Positions 16,445-24,437 of a DNA stretch of 50,342 nt are shown here, piece after piece. How positions within the stretch are numbered: the first letter of the stretch is position 1; each line of letters opens with the position of its first letter. A model generated the notes under the pieces. The model was given only the letters and a program-made list of their open reading frames with translations, searched no databases and was not told the origin of the DNA. Origin of the DNA: Chloroflexota bacterium (GTDB taxonomy: Bacteria; Chloroflexota; Dehalococcoidia; SM23-28-2; RBG-16-64-32); the NCBI GenBank assembly GCA_022561635.1, contig JADFQV010000013.1:1-50342 (forward strand), written 5' to 3'. The translations under genes and the position numbers were made by a program.

Positions 16445-17488
16445 ATGGCATCAGACACCGACATCAAGCAACTCGAAGCGTCCGCGCTCAAAGACCTCGA
16501 CGCCGCGTCCGACGGCGCCGCGCTCGAAGAGTGGCGCGTCACCTATCTCGGTCGCAAGGGCCGTCTGACAGGACTCCTGCGCAGCCTCGCGTCGCTCTCG
16601 ATCGAAGAGCGTCGCACTGTTGGCCGCTCAGCCAACGACCTGAAGAAACGCCTTCAGGAGGCATACGATTGGCGCATAGAGCACGCCACCAAAGCGCGCG
16701 TCGAGCAGGTTATCGCGGGCGAGCGTCGCGACGTTACGCTGCCGGGGCCGCCGCTGCCCAGGGGCCGGCTGCACCCGATAACGCAAACCATGCGGGACAT
16801 CGTCGCTTCGCTCTCCGGCATGGGTTTCCAGGTGGCGGAAGGGCCGGAGATCGAGTGGGACCGCTACAACTTCGAGGCGCTGCGCATTCCGCAGGACCAT
16901 CCGGCGCGCGATATGTGGGACACGCTGTGGATCGACTACGAGAAGGACGGGCGTCATCCGATGCTCATGCGTACGCATACATCGCCCAACCAGATCCGCG
17001 TGATGGAGCAGCGCGAACCGCCAATCCGGATCATCGTTCCCGGCAAGTGCTATCGCTTCGAGGCCACCGACGCTACACACGAATGGATGCTGACGCAGGT
17101 CGAGGGCCTGGCGGTGGACGAGGGCATCAGCCTGACGGACCTTAAGGGCACGCTGGCCGAGTTTGCTCGGCAGATGTTTGGCCGGGACCGCAAGGTGGGT
17201 TTCCGTTGCGACTACTTTCCGTTCGTCGAGCCCGGCATGGAGTGCCGCATCGACTGCTTCATCTGTCGCGGCGATGGCTGCCGCACTTGTCATCACAGCG
17301 GTTGGATCGAGATCCTCGGCGCGGGCATGGTGCACCCGGAGATACTGGCCAACGCTGGCTACGATCCGGAGCGTTACACGGGCTTCGCTTTCGGGATGGG
17401 CGTCGAACGGATCGCGATGCTGCGCTATGGGGTCGACGACATCCGCCACTTTTACAGCAACGACCTGCGATTCCTGAGACAGTTCTGA
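16445..17488 (+). CDS. pheS: Phenylalanyl-tRNA synthetase alpha subunit
   Basis: 347 residues. Class II catalytic subunit of the (alpha-beta)2 PheRS. Seen: N-terminal coiled-coil tRNA arm (about 1-90), HPITQTMRDI, GFQVAEGPEIE, the DHPARDMWDT segment, and motif 2/3 text including RTHTSPNQIR and GMGVERIAMLRYG. Between them a small cysteine cluster (DCFICRGDGCRTCHHSGW, residues about 277-294) of the zinc-ribbon type seen in many Gram-positive and deep-branching PheS proteins. Its TGA stop lies inside the Shine-Dalgarno of pheT. Confidence 0.97.
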   Translation: MASDTDIKQLEASALKDLDAASDGAALEEWRVTYLGRKGRLTGLLRSLASLSIEERRTVGRSANDLKKRLQEAYDWRIEHATKARVEQVIAGERRDVTLPGPPLPRGRLHPITQTMRDIVASLSGMGFQVAEGPEIEWDRYNFEALRIPQDHPARDMWDTLWIDYEKDGRHPMLMRTHTSPNQIRVMEQREPPIRIIVPGKCYRFEATDATHEWMLTQVEGLAVDEGISLTDLKGTLAEFARQMFGRDRKVGFRCDYFPFVEPGMECRIDCFICRGDGCRTCHHSGWIEILGAGMVHPEILANAGYDPERYTGFAFGMGVERIAMLRYGVDDIRHFYSNDLRFLRQF

Positions 17489-17497
17489 GGAGGCCCT

Positions 17498-19900
17498 GTG
17501 CGAGTACCACTGCGGTGGTTGTCCGAATACGTTGACCTCGTCCTCGAACCGGAGGAGCTGGCGCGTCGTCTGACGACGGCCGGCGTCGAGGTCGGCGAGA
17601 TTATTACCGCGGGCGACTGGCAGAACATCGTGGTCGGTGAGGTAGTGAAGGTGGACAAGCACCCGAACGCCGACCGCCTGACGCTGCCGACGGTCGATAT
17701 CGGGGGCGGTGAGAAGCGCCAGGTCGTGTGCGGCGCGCCGAACATTGCCGTCGGCCAGAAGATCGCCTACGCCGCGGTCGGCGCGCGCCTGCTCGACGGC
17801 CATAGTGGTGACGCCATCGTCCTGCGCACGGCCAAGATACGTGGCGTAGAGTCCCAGGGCATGGTCTGCTCGGAGAAAGAGCTGGGTCTGGGCGAGGCGC
17901 ACGAGGGCATTCTCGTCCTCTCGCCGGAGGCGCCGGTCGGTGCACCGCTTTCGGAGGTGCTCGGCGACACGGTGTTCGACTTCGACCTGACACCCAACCG
18001 GCCCGATCTCTTCTCGATCATCGGAATCGCGCGAGAGGTCGCGGCGCTAACGGGGCAGAAGGTGCGCGATCCGTCGATTCAGTACGAGGAAAAGGGCGCC
18101 GCGGTGAAGGGGCGCGCGAAGGTCACCGTCGCCGACCCGGACCTCTGCCCGCGATACGTCGGCGCTCTCATCGAGGGCCTCAAGGTCGGTCCGTCGCCTG
18201 ACTGGATGCAGGAACGTCTGAGCGCTGCGGGCCTGCGTCCGATCAACAACATAGTCGACATAACTAACTACGTGATGCTGGAGATGGGCCAGCCGCTGCA
18301 CGCTTTCGACTATGACCGGCTGGCCGACCACCACATCATCGTCCGCCGCGCCGAGGCCGGCGAGAAGATGGAGCTGATCGACGGCAGCAAGCACACGTTC
18401 ACGAACGAGATGCTGCTGATCGCGGACGCCGAGCGTTCGGTGGCCGTGGCGGGGGTGATGGGCGGCTTCGACAGCGAGGTCACCGAGGACACGAAGGCGG
18501 TGCTGCTAGAGGCGGCCAACTTCAGCGGGCCGAACATCCGCCGCACGAGCAACGCTCTGAAGGTGCGGACCGACGCCTCGACGCGGTTCGAGAAGGGTCT
18601 GAGCCAGCACCTGCCGCCGGTCGCGGCCGCTCGGGCCATCAAGCTGATGGTCGATCACGCCGGTGGCGAAGCGGCGAAGGGCGTGATCGACCAGCACCCC
18701 GGGAAGGCGAAGGAAGGGCGCGTGACCGTGACGATGGAGCGCATCGTCCGCGTGCTGGGGATCGAGCTGTCGACGAAGCGCATCCGCGAGATACTGACGG
18801 CCCTCGGCTTCGGCGCACGCTGGATGCCGCCGGACCGCTTCGTCGTGCGGGTGCCTTACTGGCGCACTGACGTTAGCATCGCTGACGACGTGATCGAGGA
18901 GATTGCGCGCATCGAGGGCTACGATCAGCTGCCGACGAGCCAGCTCCGCGGCCAGATCCCGGAGCTCGTGCCGCAGCCTCGCCGCGACCTTCGCGAACGG
19001 GTGCGCGATGCGCTGGCCGACGCTGGGATGCAGGAGATCATCACGTATTCGCTGACGGACCTTGAGTCGCTGCGGAAGGTGCTGCCGAAGGAGGAGCTGG
19101 CGGTTGCGCCCCCCCTGCGCGTCTCCAATCCGCTGAGCCGGCAATGGGAGTACGCGCGCACGACGCTTCGCCACGCGCTGCTGGAAACGCTCGCTTCGAA
19201 CCTGCGCGGCGATCAGTCGCTGATAAGCCTCTTCGAGATGGCGCGCGTTTACCTGCCGCGTGAGGACGATCTGCCTAACGAGGTCGAGATGGCGTTCGGC
19301 ATCGTCTCAGGCCGCGAGCCCGACCGCTGGGGCCGGCCAACCGGCGAGCCCGCCGGCTTCTTCGCGGCCAAGTCGCGGCTCGACCACGTCTTCGCGGCCC
19401 TTCGCATGACTGCGGACTATCGTGAGGCGACGGTCTCCGCGTACCTTCCTGGTCGCACCGCCGAGGTCATCGTGGGCGGCGACCGCGTTGGTCTCATCGG
19501 CGAGGTCCATCCACAGGTGGTCGAAAGCTTCGATATCGGCCGCGAGGTGGGGATGTTCGAAGTCGATCTCGACGCCCTGTTGCCGCACGTCGGCGAGATC
19601 GTTCACTTCCAGCCGGTGTCGCCTTATCCGGCGGTCGAGGAGGACATGGCGATCGTTGTTGCCGAGGACGTCGCCGCTGGCCGCGCGCTGGAGCTGATCC
19701 GAGCGTCGAAGCTGGTCGCCAACGTGTCAGTCTTCGACGTCTACAGTGGCGAGCCGATAGCGGCTGGAAAGAAGTCGCTGGCCTTCGCGATCTCGTACCA
19801 GGCCGAGGGGAAGACGCTAAGCGACGCCGACGTGGCTAAGGAGCGTAAACGGATCGTTGAGCGCTTGAAGCGTGAGCTGAACGCCGAACTGCGCGCTTAG
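17498..19900 (+). CDS. pheT: Phenylalanyl-tRNA synthetase beta subunit
   Basis: 800 residues, full length. Order: EMAP/Trbp111-like tRNA-binding domain (about 40-155, VVKVDKHPNADRLTL), B3/B4 editing domain (about 210-390), B5 domains, catalytic-like core and the C-terminal FDX-ACB anticodon-binding domain (about 705-800, FQPVSPYPAVEEDMAIVV). Starts at GTG with TGAGGAGG upstream, nine bases after pheS. Converges on rplT with only six bases between the two stops. Confidence 0.97.
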   Translation: MRVPLRWLSEYVDLVLEPEELARRLTTAGVEVGEIITAGDWQNIVVGEVVKVDKHPNADRLTLPTVDIGGGEKRQVVCGAPNIAVGQKIAYAAVGARLLDGHSGDAIVLRTAKIRGVESQGMVCSEKELGLGEAHEGILVLSPEAPVGAPLSEVLGDTVFDFDLTPNRPDLFSIIGIAREVAALTGQKVRDPSIQYEEKGAAVKGRAKVTVADPDLCPRYVGALIEGLKVGPSPDWMQERLSAAGLRPINNIVDITNYVMLEMGQPLHAFDYDRLADHHIIVRRAEAGEKMELIDGSKHTFTNEMLLIADAERSVAVAGVMGGFDSEVTEDTKAVLLEAANFSGPNIRRTSNALKVRTDASTRFEKGLSQHLPPVAAARAIKLMVDHAGGEAAKGVIDQHPGKAKEGRVTVTMERIVRVLGIELSTKRIREILTALGFGARWMPPDRFVVRVPYWRTDVSIADDVIEEIARIEGYDQLPTSQLRGQIPELVPQPRRDLRERVRDALADAGMQEIITYSLTDLESLRKVLPKEELAVAPPLRVSNPLSRQWEYARTTLRHALLETLASNLRGDQSLISLFEMARVYLPREDDLPNEVEMAFGIVSGREPDRWGRPTGEPAGFFAAKSRLDHVFAALRMTADYREATVSAYLPGRTAEVIVGGDRVGLIGEVHPQVVESFDIGREVGMFEVDLDALLPHVGEIVHFQPVSPYPAVEEDMAIVVAEDVAAGRALELIRASKLVANVSVFDVYSGEPIAAGKKSLAFAISYQAEGKTLSDADVAKERKRIVERLKRELNAELRA

Positions 19901-19906
19901 GCCTGG

Positions 19907-20272
19907 CTAGGCAGCGGCGGCGGCAGCAGTCTTCGCCTTTTCGGCGATTGCTGCGAAGGCCGCTTCGTCGCGAACGGCTAGATCGGCGAGGACCTTGCGA
20001 TCTATTTCGACGCCGGCCGTGGCGAGGCCGTGGATCAGCTTCGAGTAGGTGAGGCCGTGCTGGCGGGAGGCGGCGTTGATGCGCTGGATCCAGAGCCGCC
20101 GGAAGTCGCCCTTGCGGTCGCGGCGGTGCTGGTAGGCGTAGCGCAGCGCGTGCATGACAGACTGGTTAGCCTGCTTGAATATCTTATGACTGAGGCCGCG
20201 GTGGCCCTTCGCCATCTTGATGATCTTCTTGTGGCGGCGACGTGTTACGCCTCCACCCCGTGCTCGTGTCAT
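19907..20272 (-). CDS. rplT: 50S ribosomal protein L20
   Basis: 121 residues. Early assembly protein of the large subunit. The basic N-terminus (RRRHKKIIKMAKGHRG) and the core RDRKGDFRRLWIQRINAASR are diagnostic. It ends in an Ala-rich tail (KTAAAAAA). Last gene of the infC-rpmI-rplT unit, 21 bases behind rpmI. Confidence 0.97.
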   Translation of the reverse strand: MTRARGGGVTRRRHKKIIKMAKGHRGLSHKIFKQANQSVMHALRYAYQHRRDRKGDFRRLWIQRINAASRQHGLTYSKLIHGLATAGVEIDRKVLADLAVRDEAAFAAIAEKAKTAAAAAA

Positions 20273-20293
20273 CTGCTGGAAGTCTCCTTGGGA

Positions 20294-20500
20294 TCAGGCG
20301 TACGGCAGCAGCTTCTTGAGTCGCCGGGCGTCGCCCTTCGCAACCGCAAGCTTACCAGAGATGTCCCGTAGGGTCTCGCCGCGCTTCTTGCGCCGGAAGT
20401 TGTTGATGCCGATCTTGCGGCGCAGGAACTTGCCCTTGCCTGTCACGTAGATCCGGGCCTTGGCGCCGGAGTGTGTCTTCATCTTGTATTTTTTAGCCAC
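20294..20500 (-). CDS. rpmI: 50S ribosomal protein L35
   Basis: 68 residues with the L35 pattern: MKTHSGAKARIYVTGKGKF, then a basic helix (FRRKKRGETLRDISG) and the C-terminal KKLLPYA. GTG start; GACGAGG for ribosome binding lies inside the end of infC, whose stop is two bases away. Confidence 0.97.
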   Translation of the reverse strand: MAKKYKMKTHSGAKARIYVTGKGKFLRRKIGINNFRRKKRGETLRDISGKLAVAKGDARRLKKLLPYA

Positions 20501-20502
20501 TT

Positions 20503-21411
20503 CTATGCCTCGTCCTTCTTCGCGCTGGTCGCCGCTTCCGCCTTCTTCGCGGCAGAAGCATCGCCGTCTTCGGCGGGCGTTGGCTTGGTCTCCACCTTGG
20601 CTTCGACCGCCGCGTCTGCTTTCGCCGGCGCCTTCTTGTCGTCTTCGGCGGGCGCTGCCTTGGCCTCCACCTTGGCTTCGACCGCCGCGTCTGCCTTCGC
20701 CGGCGCCTTCTTGTCGTCTTCGGCGGGCGCTGCCTTGGCCTCCACCTTGGCTTCGACTGCCGCGTCTGCCTTCGCCGGCGCCTTTTTGTCGTTTTCGGGC
20801 GCAGCCTTGGCCTCGATCGCCTTTTCGGCCTTGACTGCCTTCTTGCCGCCGCCGGCTCCGTTTGCCGGCCTTGCTTTGGCCCCGTCCTTCGCCGTCGGCT
20901 TCTTGGCCGTCGGCGTCAGAATCACGGTCAGGAAGCGACCCTCCATCCCTGGGGGCTTCTCAATCGTGGCCGTGTCCCCGAGGCCGTTTATCGCCTTGTT
21001 CAGCACTTCCCGGCCGACTTCCGGATGCGAAATCTCGCGTCCCCGGAACATCACCGAGAGCTTGACCTTGTCTCCCGTGGCCAAGAGCCTGGTGGCGATC
21101 CTGACCTTGAGGTCGATGTCATGCTGGCCGGTTCGTGGCCGCAAGCGCACCTCGTGGATCATCGTCCCGCGCTGATGCTTGCGGGCGTCCCGTTCGCGCT
21201 TCGACTGCTCGTACTTGAACTTGCCGTAGTCCAGGATGCGGCAGACGGGCGGCTTGCCGTTGGAGTCTACCTCTACGAGGTCGAGGCCGGCTTCACGAGC
21301 CCGTGCCATCGCTTCAGCGAACGGGATGATCCCGTAATTCTCGCTGCCCTCGCCTATGACGCGTACCTCGCGTGCGCGTATGCGCTCGTTGATACGGAGC
21401 TCGCGAGCGAT
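20503..21411 (-). CDS. infC: Translation initiation factor IF-3 with long Ala/Lys/Glu tail, ATC start
   Basis: 302 residues if started at the ATC (21409-21411). The frame is closed by a TAG one codon upstream of that ATC. From it the protein reads IARELRINERIRAREVRVIG, the true IF-3 N-terminus; the first in-frame ATG is 34 codons later, inside the N-domain. AAGGGGA sits eight bases before the ATC. E. coli infC uses AUU and IF-3 represses its own rare-codon start, so the same control is likely here. IF-3 N-domain to about residue 75, linker, C-domain to about 175 (GREISHPEVGREVL, the FLTVILTP end). Then an unusual tail of about 125 residues with three 25-residue repeats. Confidence 0.93.
   Translation of the reverse strand: MARELRINERIRAREVRVIGEGSENYGIIPFAEAMARAREAGLDLVEVDSNGKPPVCRILDYGKFKYEQSKRERDARKHQRGTMIHEVRLRPRTGQHDIDLKVRIATRLLATGDKVKLSVMFRGREISHPEVGREVLNKAINGLGDTATIEKPPGMEGRFLTVILTPTAKKPTAKDGAKARPANGAGGGKKAVKAEKAIEAKAAPENDKKAPAKADAAVEAKVEAKAAPAEDDKKAPAKADAAVEAKVEAKAAPAEDDKKAPAKADAAVEAKVETKPTPAEDGDASAAKKAEAATSAKKDEA
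20566..20790 (-). repeat. Three tandem 75-bp units inside the 3' end of infC
   Basis: Units at 20566-20640, 20641-20715 and 20716-20790, nearly identical, with a diverged partial copy continuing to about 20830. Each encodes 25 residues built from KKAPAKADAAVEAKVEAK and an APAEDD link. Being an exact multiple of three and in frame, copy-number change would leave IF-3 intact. Confidence 0.9.
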
Positions 21412-21453
21412 GGGCTAGTTCCCCTTAGAAATGCACTGCGCCACTACCGAAAA

Positions 21454-21481
21454 AGCATAGCACATCTCATAGCGCTTTCAA
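21454..21481 (-). promoter_or_regulatory. Predicted promoter of infC-rpmI-rplT
   Basis: On minus: TTGAAA (21476-21481), a 16-base spacer and TATGCT (21454-21459). The predicted start near 21447 leaves a leader of about 36 bases ending in the ATC start, too short for an L20-type leader. So infC can be made independently of the upstream thrS T-box. Confidence 0.55.
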
Positions 21482-21504
21482 ACGCCGCTCGAGTTCGACT
21501 TGCG

Positions 21505-21705
21505 TCAAGAATTCGGCACCCGGTCACCGGGTCCGGGCGCCGTTCGTTCGTATCCCTCGCACGTCAGCACCGGCAGCTGCGGGTAGCGGCGAAAACGCTT
21601 GTCGGACTCCGCGAGGCGGCAGCGAAAGAAGCGGCTACCGCGGGCCGTCTCGACGACGTGCGCGAAGGCGCAGTCCGCGCAGAGGCCGGCGTTCTCGTCG
21701 CTCAC
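21505..21705 (-). CDS. Small conserved-looking four-cysteine protein
   Basis: 66 residues with Cys9, Cys12, Cys29 and Cys49 (CxxC-16-C-19-C), RGSRFFRCRLAESD in the middle and YPQLPVLTCEGY near the end. The spacing suggests one bound metal. GTG start eight bases behind the thrS stop, so it is made with thrS. I do not recognise a named family; function unknown. Confidence 0.7.
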   Translation of the reverse strand: MSDENAGLCADCAFAHVVETARGSRFFRCRLAESDKRFRRYPQLPVLTCEGYERTAPGPGDRVPNS

Positions 21706-21713
21706 CCTAGAAG

Positions 21714-23483
21714 CTAGCCTGCCGCCTTTGGTGCGACGTACGTCGGCACCTCCGACTCGCCCCGCATGCGCTCGATGATCTCCGTCACCGGCAGCGCCTT
21801 CAGGTCTTCGCCACTGCGCAGGCGCACGGCGGCGGCGCCTGAATCTGCCTCGCGGTCGCCGACGACGAGCATGTAAGGCACCTTCTGAAGCTGGGCGTCG
21901 CGGATCTTGGCCTGCATGCGCTCTCCCCGCTCGTCGACCTCGACGCGCAGTCCGGCGGCCCGCAAGCTCTCCGCGACCTCATTACCGTAGGGTATGTGCC
22001 GGTCGGCGATCGGGATGACGACGGCCTGGACGGGTGCCAGCCACATAGGGAAGGCGCCTGCGTAGTGCTCCAGGAGGATGCCGAAAAAACGCTCCATCGA
22101 TCCCAGGATGGCGCGGTGAACCATGAACGGCCGGTGTTGCGCGCCGTCTTCGGCGACGTAGTTGATGTCGAATCGCTCCGGCAGGTTGAAGTCGAACTGG
22201 ATCGTCGTCGTCTGCCACTCGCGGCCGAGCGCGTCGATCATCTTGATGTCGATCTTTGGCCCGTAGAAGACGGCGCCACCCTCGTCGATGTCATACGGCA
22301 GGTCATGCGATTCGATGACCTCGCGCAGGATGTTCGTCGACATCTCCCAGTCCTCAAGCGAGCCGGCGTACTTGCCCTTTTCATCCCGAGTCGAGAGGTA
22401 GACGTGGAACTTGTCGAAGCCGAACGCCCCCAGGAAGAACATCGTGAAGTCGACGATGCGCTCGATCTCCGCTTTCACTTGATCGGGGCGGCAGAAGATG
22501 TGGGCGTCGTCCTGGGTGAAGCCGCGGACGCGCATCAGGCCGTGCAGGACGCCTGAGCGTTCGTAGCGGTAGACGGTGCCCAGCTCGCCCATCCTGATCG
22601 GCAGGTCGCGATAGCTGCGCAGGTTGGTCTTGTAGATCTGGATGTGGAAGGGGCAGTTCATCGGCTTGGCGTAGTAGTCCTGTCCGTCGATGTCCATCGG
22701 CGAGTACATGTTCTCTTTGTAGAAGTCCAGGTGCCCGCTCTTCTCCCAGAGCGTCGCCTTGCCGATGTGCGGCGTGTAGACGAGGTCGTAGCCCGCCGCG
22801 AAGTGAGCCGCGCGCCAGAAATCTTCGATGATTGTGCGCACTCGCCCGCCCTTCGGGTGCCAGTAGACCAGGCCCGGGCCGAATTCCTCGTGGAAGGAGA
22901 AGAGGTCCAGCTCGCGTCCCAGGCGGCGGTGGTCGCGCTTCGCTGCCTCTTCGATAGCCTCGAGATGGGCGTCGAGCTCCTCCTGCGTGTCGAAGAGAGC
23001 GCCGTAGATGCGCTGCAACATCGGGTTGTTCTCGCTGCCACGCCAGTAAGCGCCTGCCACACTCATCAGCTTGAACGCCGGCACCTGGCCGGTCCGCTCC
23101 ACGTGTGGCCCCTGGCAGAGGTCGACGAACTCGCCTTGTTTGTAGAGGCCGACCTCTTCGTCGCCGATCTCGTCGATCAGCTCGAGCTTGTACGGCTGGT
23201 CCTTGAACAGCTTTCGTGCCTCGTCTTTCGAGATCAACGACTGCTCGAACTCGACGTCGGAGGCGATCCGCTTGCGCATGCGCTCTTCGATCTCCGGCAG
23301 ATCGTCGAGCGTGAGCGCGCGCGGCAGTTCGAAGTCGTAGTAGAAGCCGGTATCGATCGGTGGACCGATACCGACGCGGGCGTCCGGGAACATCTCGACG
23401 ACGGCCTCCGCCATGACGTGCGCGGCGGAGTGACGGAAGCGATCGAGTCGCTCCTCCTTTGACATCTCTTTCAGATTCGCCAT
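21714..23483 (-). CDS. thrS: Threonyl-tRNA synthetase, form without TGS domain
   Basis: 589 residues from the ATG at 23481-23483, chosen for GAGGAAA directly upstream; the open frame continues upstream but overlaps another gene. The protein begins at the editing (N2) domain: HSAAHVMAEAV near residue 17, GPPIDTGFYYDF, and the SAD region with cysteine. The catalytic core follows: AKPMNCPFHIQIYK (zinc-ligand Cys), HGLMRVRGFTQDDAHIFC, MVHRAILGSMERF, and the anticodon domain from about 480. The N-terminal TGS domain of E. coli ThrS (642 residues) is missing. Its start overlaps the end of the upstream membrane-protein gene by 13 bases; expression is governed by the T-box at 24071-24345. Confidence 0.95.
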   Translation of the reverse strand: MANLKEMSKEERLDRFRHSAAHVMAEAVVEMFPDARVGIGPPIDTGFYYDFELPRALTLDDLPEIEERMRKRIASDVEFEQSLISKDEARKLFKDQPYKLELIDEIGDEEVGLYKQGEFVDLCQGPHVERTGQVPAFKLMSVAGAYWRGSENNPMLQRIYGALFDTQEELDAHLEAIEEAAKRDHRRLGRELDLFSFHEEFGPGLVYWHPKGGRVRTIIEDFWRAAHFAAGYDLVYTPHIGKATLWEKSGHLDFYKENMYSPMDIDGQDYYAKPMNCPFHIQIYKTNLRSYRDLPIRMGELGTVYRYERSGVLHGLMRVRGFTQDDAHIFCRPDQVKAEIERIVDFTMFFLGAFGFDKFHVYLSTRDEKGKYAGSLEDWEMSTNILREVIESHDLPYDIDEGGAVFYGPKIDIKMIDALGREWQTTTIQFDFNLPERFDINYVAEDGAQHRPFMVHRAILGSMERFFGILLEHYAGAFPMWLAPVQAVVIPIADRHIPYGNEVAESLRAAGLRVEVDERGERMQAKIRDAQLQKVPYMLVVGDREADSGAAAVRLRSGEDLKALPVTEIIERMRGESEVPTYVAPKAAG

Positions 23484-23806
23484 CTGTTTCCTCTCATCTC
23501 TTCGTCGTCCTCGTTTGTGTCTTCGTCCCGCCGCGCAGTCGTGCTGCTGCGCGGCGCCGTAGTGGCGGTGGACATCATCCGTTTCCCGGTCGGTGCGCTT
23601 TCTCCCGACAGCAACTGATTCGCCGCAGGCAGTACGATCTGCGCTTCGGCGTACCAGCCCCAGGCCGAGAAAATGATGACCGGCAAGCCAAGCAGCATCG
23701 CCCACCACGGTACGTTTAGCGCCACGATCACGACGACTGCGCAGAACAGGAGACCATGGGCGATGTGCACGAAGTAGATCTCCGCGCCCATCCAGCGGTT
23801 GATCAC
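23471..23806 (-). CDS. Small membrane protein B of the thrS operon
   Basis: 111 residues from a GTG at 23804-23806 that overlaps the stop of the preceding gene (GTGA). Two hydrophobic helices, about 14-30 (GLLFCAVVVIVALNV) and 34-50, then a hydrophilic Ser/Thr/Arg/Glu/Asp-rich tail. Charge pattern puts a short MINRWMGAE start before helix 1. No recognised family. Coupled to thrS, whose start lies inside its last codons. Confidence 0.7.
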   Translation of the reverse strand: MINRWMGAEIYFVHIAHGLLFCAVVVIVALNVPWWAMLLGLPVIIFSAWGWYAEAQIVLPAANQLLSGESAPTGKRMMSTATTAPRSSTTARRDEDTNEDDEEMRGNRWRI

Positions 23807-24036
23807 GACGTTGGCCCTCTGCCGAATCGGTAAAGGAGCCAGTAGTGAACGGCCATCAGCCCGATGGCGAGGAGACCCAGTCCGAACATCGCGCCCGCCA
23901 GGGCCCAGCGCCCGTCCGCCGCGGCGATGCCGCCGAAGATGACGGCCGCAGCGAGCATGGCGATGGGCACAGCCAACATCCAGACGCGTAAGAGTAGCAT
24001 CGTCAGGCTGTTGTCGTCGATCGATCCCTGTGCCAT
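23803..24036 (-). CDS. Small membrane protein A of the thrS operon
   Basis: 77 residues with two hydrophobic helices (about 13-38 and 44-66) separated by an ADGRW turn, ending in YRFGRGPTS. First gene behind the T-box terminator. ATG at 24034-24036 with GGAAGGAAG about eleven bases upstream. No recognised family; with gene B it looks like a two-protein membrane pair. Confidence 0.7.
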   Translation of the reverse strand: MAQGSIDDNSLTMLLLRVWMLAVPIAMLAAAVIFGGIAAADGRWALAGAMFGLGLLAIGLMAVHYWLLYRFGRGPTS

Positions 24037-24070
24037 CAGGCTGTCGCTTCCTTCCTCGTGTCGCCTGCCA

Positions 24071-24345
24071 ACAGAAGAAGCCCCCGCCCAACGTTGGGAC
24101 GGGGGCTTCCCGTGGTTCCACCCAGCTTCTCCGCCCGGCGGCGATGCATCGCTCGTCCGGCGGACTCATTTGGCCGCTAACGGGTGCCTCCGGGCCGCTT
24201 ACGTCCGACAGGTGGACATCGCGACCGGCTCGCGGGTGGTTTCGCCGTGGCAGTGGACCGGCTCGCTCTCAGTCCCCCTCGGGGGTGCTCGCCTCCCTGT
24301 TGCCGTGCGCCGGCTACTGTTCCCGGTCAGCGCCTTTCGTATTCA
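24071..24345 (-). ncRNA. Threonine T-box riboswitch (leader of the thrS operon)
   Basis: Minus-strand RNA with the T-box layout. A stem I base pairs GACCGG (about 24327-24322) with CCGGTC (about 24228-24223). The 5' side of the specifier loop reads GAACAGTA, the 3' side GAA-ACC-A, giving specifier ACC (24240-24238), a threonine codon. A distal arm with GACTGAGAG text follows, then linker stems. The T-box sequence GGGTGGAACCACGG is at about 24123-24110 and then the terminator. Bulge TGGA predicts a tRNA-Thr with U at the discriminator position. Uncharged tRNA-Thr would allow read-through into the two membrane genes and thrS. The specifier was placed by eye; the T-box and terminator are clear. 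Confidence 0.9.
24076..24109 (-). terminator. T-box terminator hairpin
   Basis: GAAGCCCCC pairs with GGGGGCTTC around an inner CCCAACGTTGGG palindrome, then CTTCTGTT. The pyrimidine tail is poor in T, but stem and position right after the T-box sequence make it the regulated terminator. Confidence 0.85.
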
Positions 24346-24348
24346 GAG

Positions 24349-24425
24349 TGGTGGGCGATGTAGGATTTGAACCTACGACCTCAGCGATGTCAACGCTGCG
24401 CTCTAACCAACTGAGCTAATCGCCC
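24349..24425 (-). tRNA. tRNA-Val (anticodon GAC)
   Basis: 77 bases including encoded CCA. Acceptor GGGCGAT pairs with ATCGCCC; D arm GCTCAGTTGGTTAGAGC; anticodon stem CAGCG/CGCTG around loop TTGACAT; T arm AGGTTCAAATCCT. Discriminator A. The 3' end lies only about 25 bases before the first recognisable T-box element, so the two are probably one transcript. Confidence 0.97.
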
Positions 24426-24437
24426 ACGCTCTGGAAC

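Noticed and set aside
20566-20790. Three regular 75-bp repeats considered as a CRISPR-like array
   Set aside because: Units are contiguous without spacers, in frame inside infC and encode a regular tail.
24037-24169. Upstream extension of the membrane-protein B frame to 24169
   Set aside because: It would translate through the T-box and membrane protein A in another frame; the GTG at 23806 with the GTGA overlap explains the gene.
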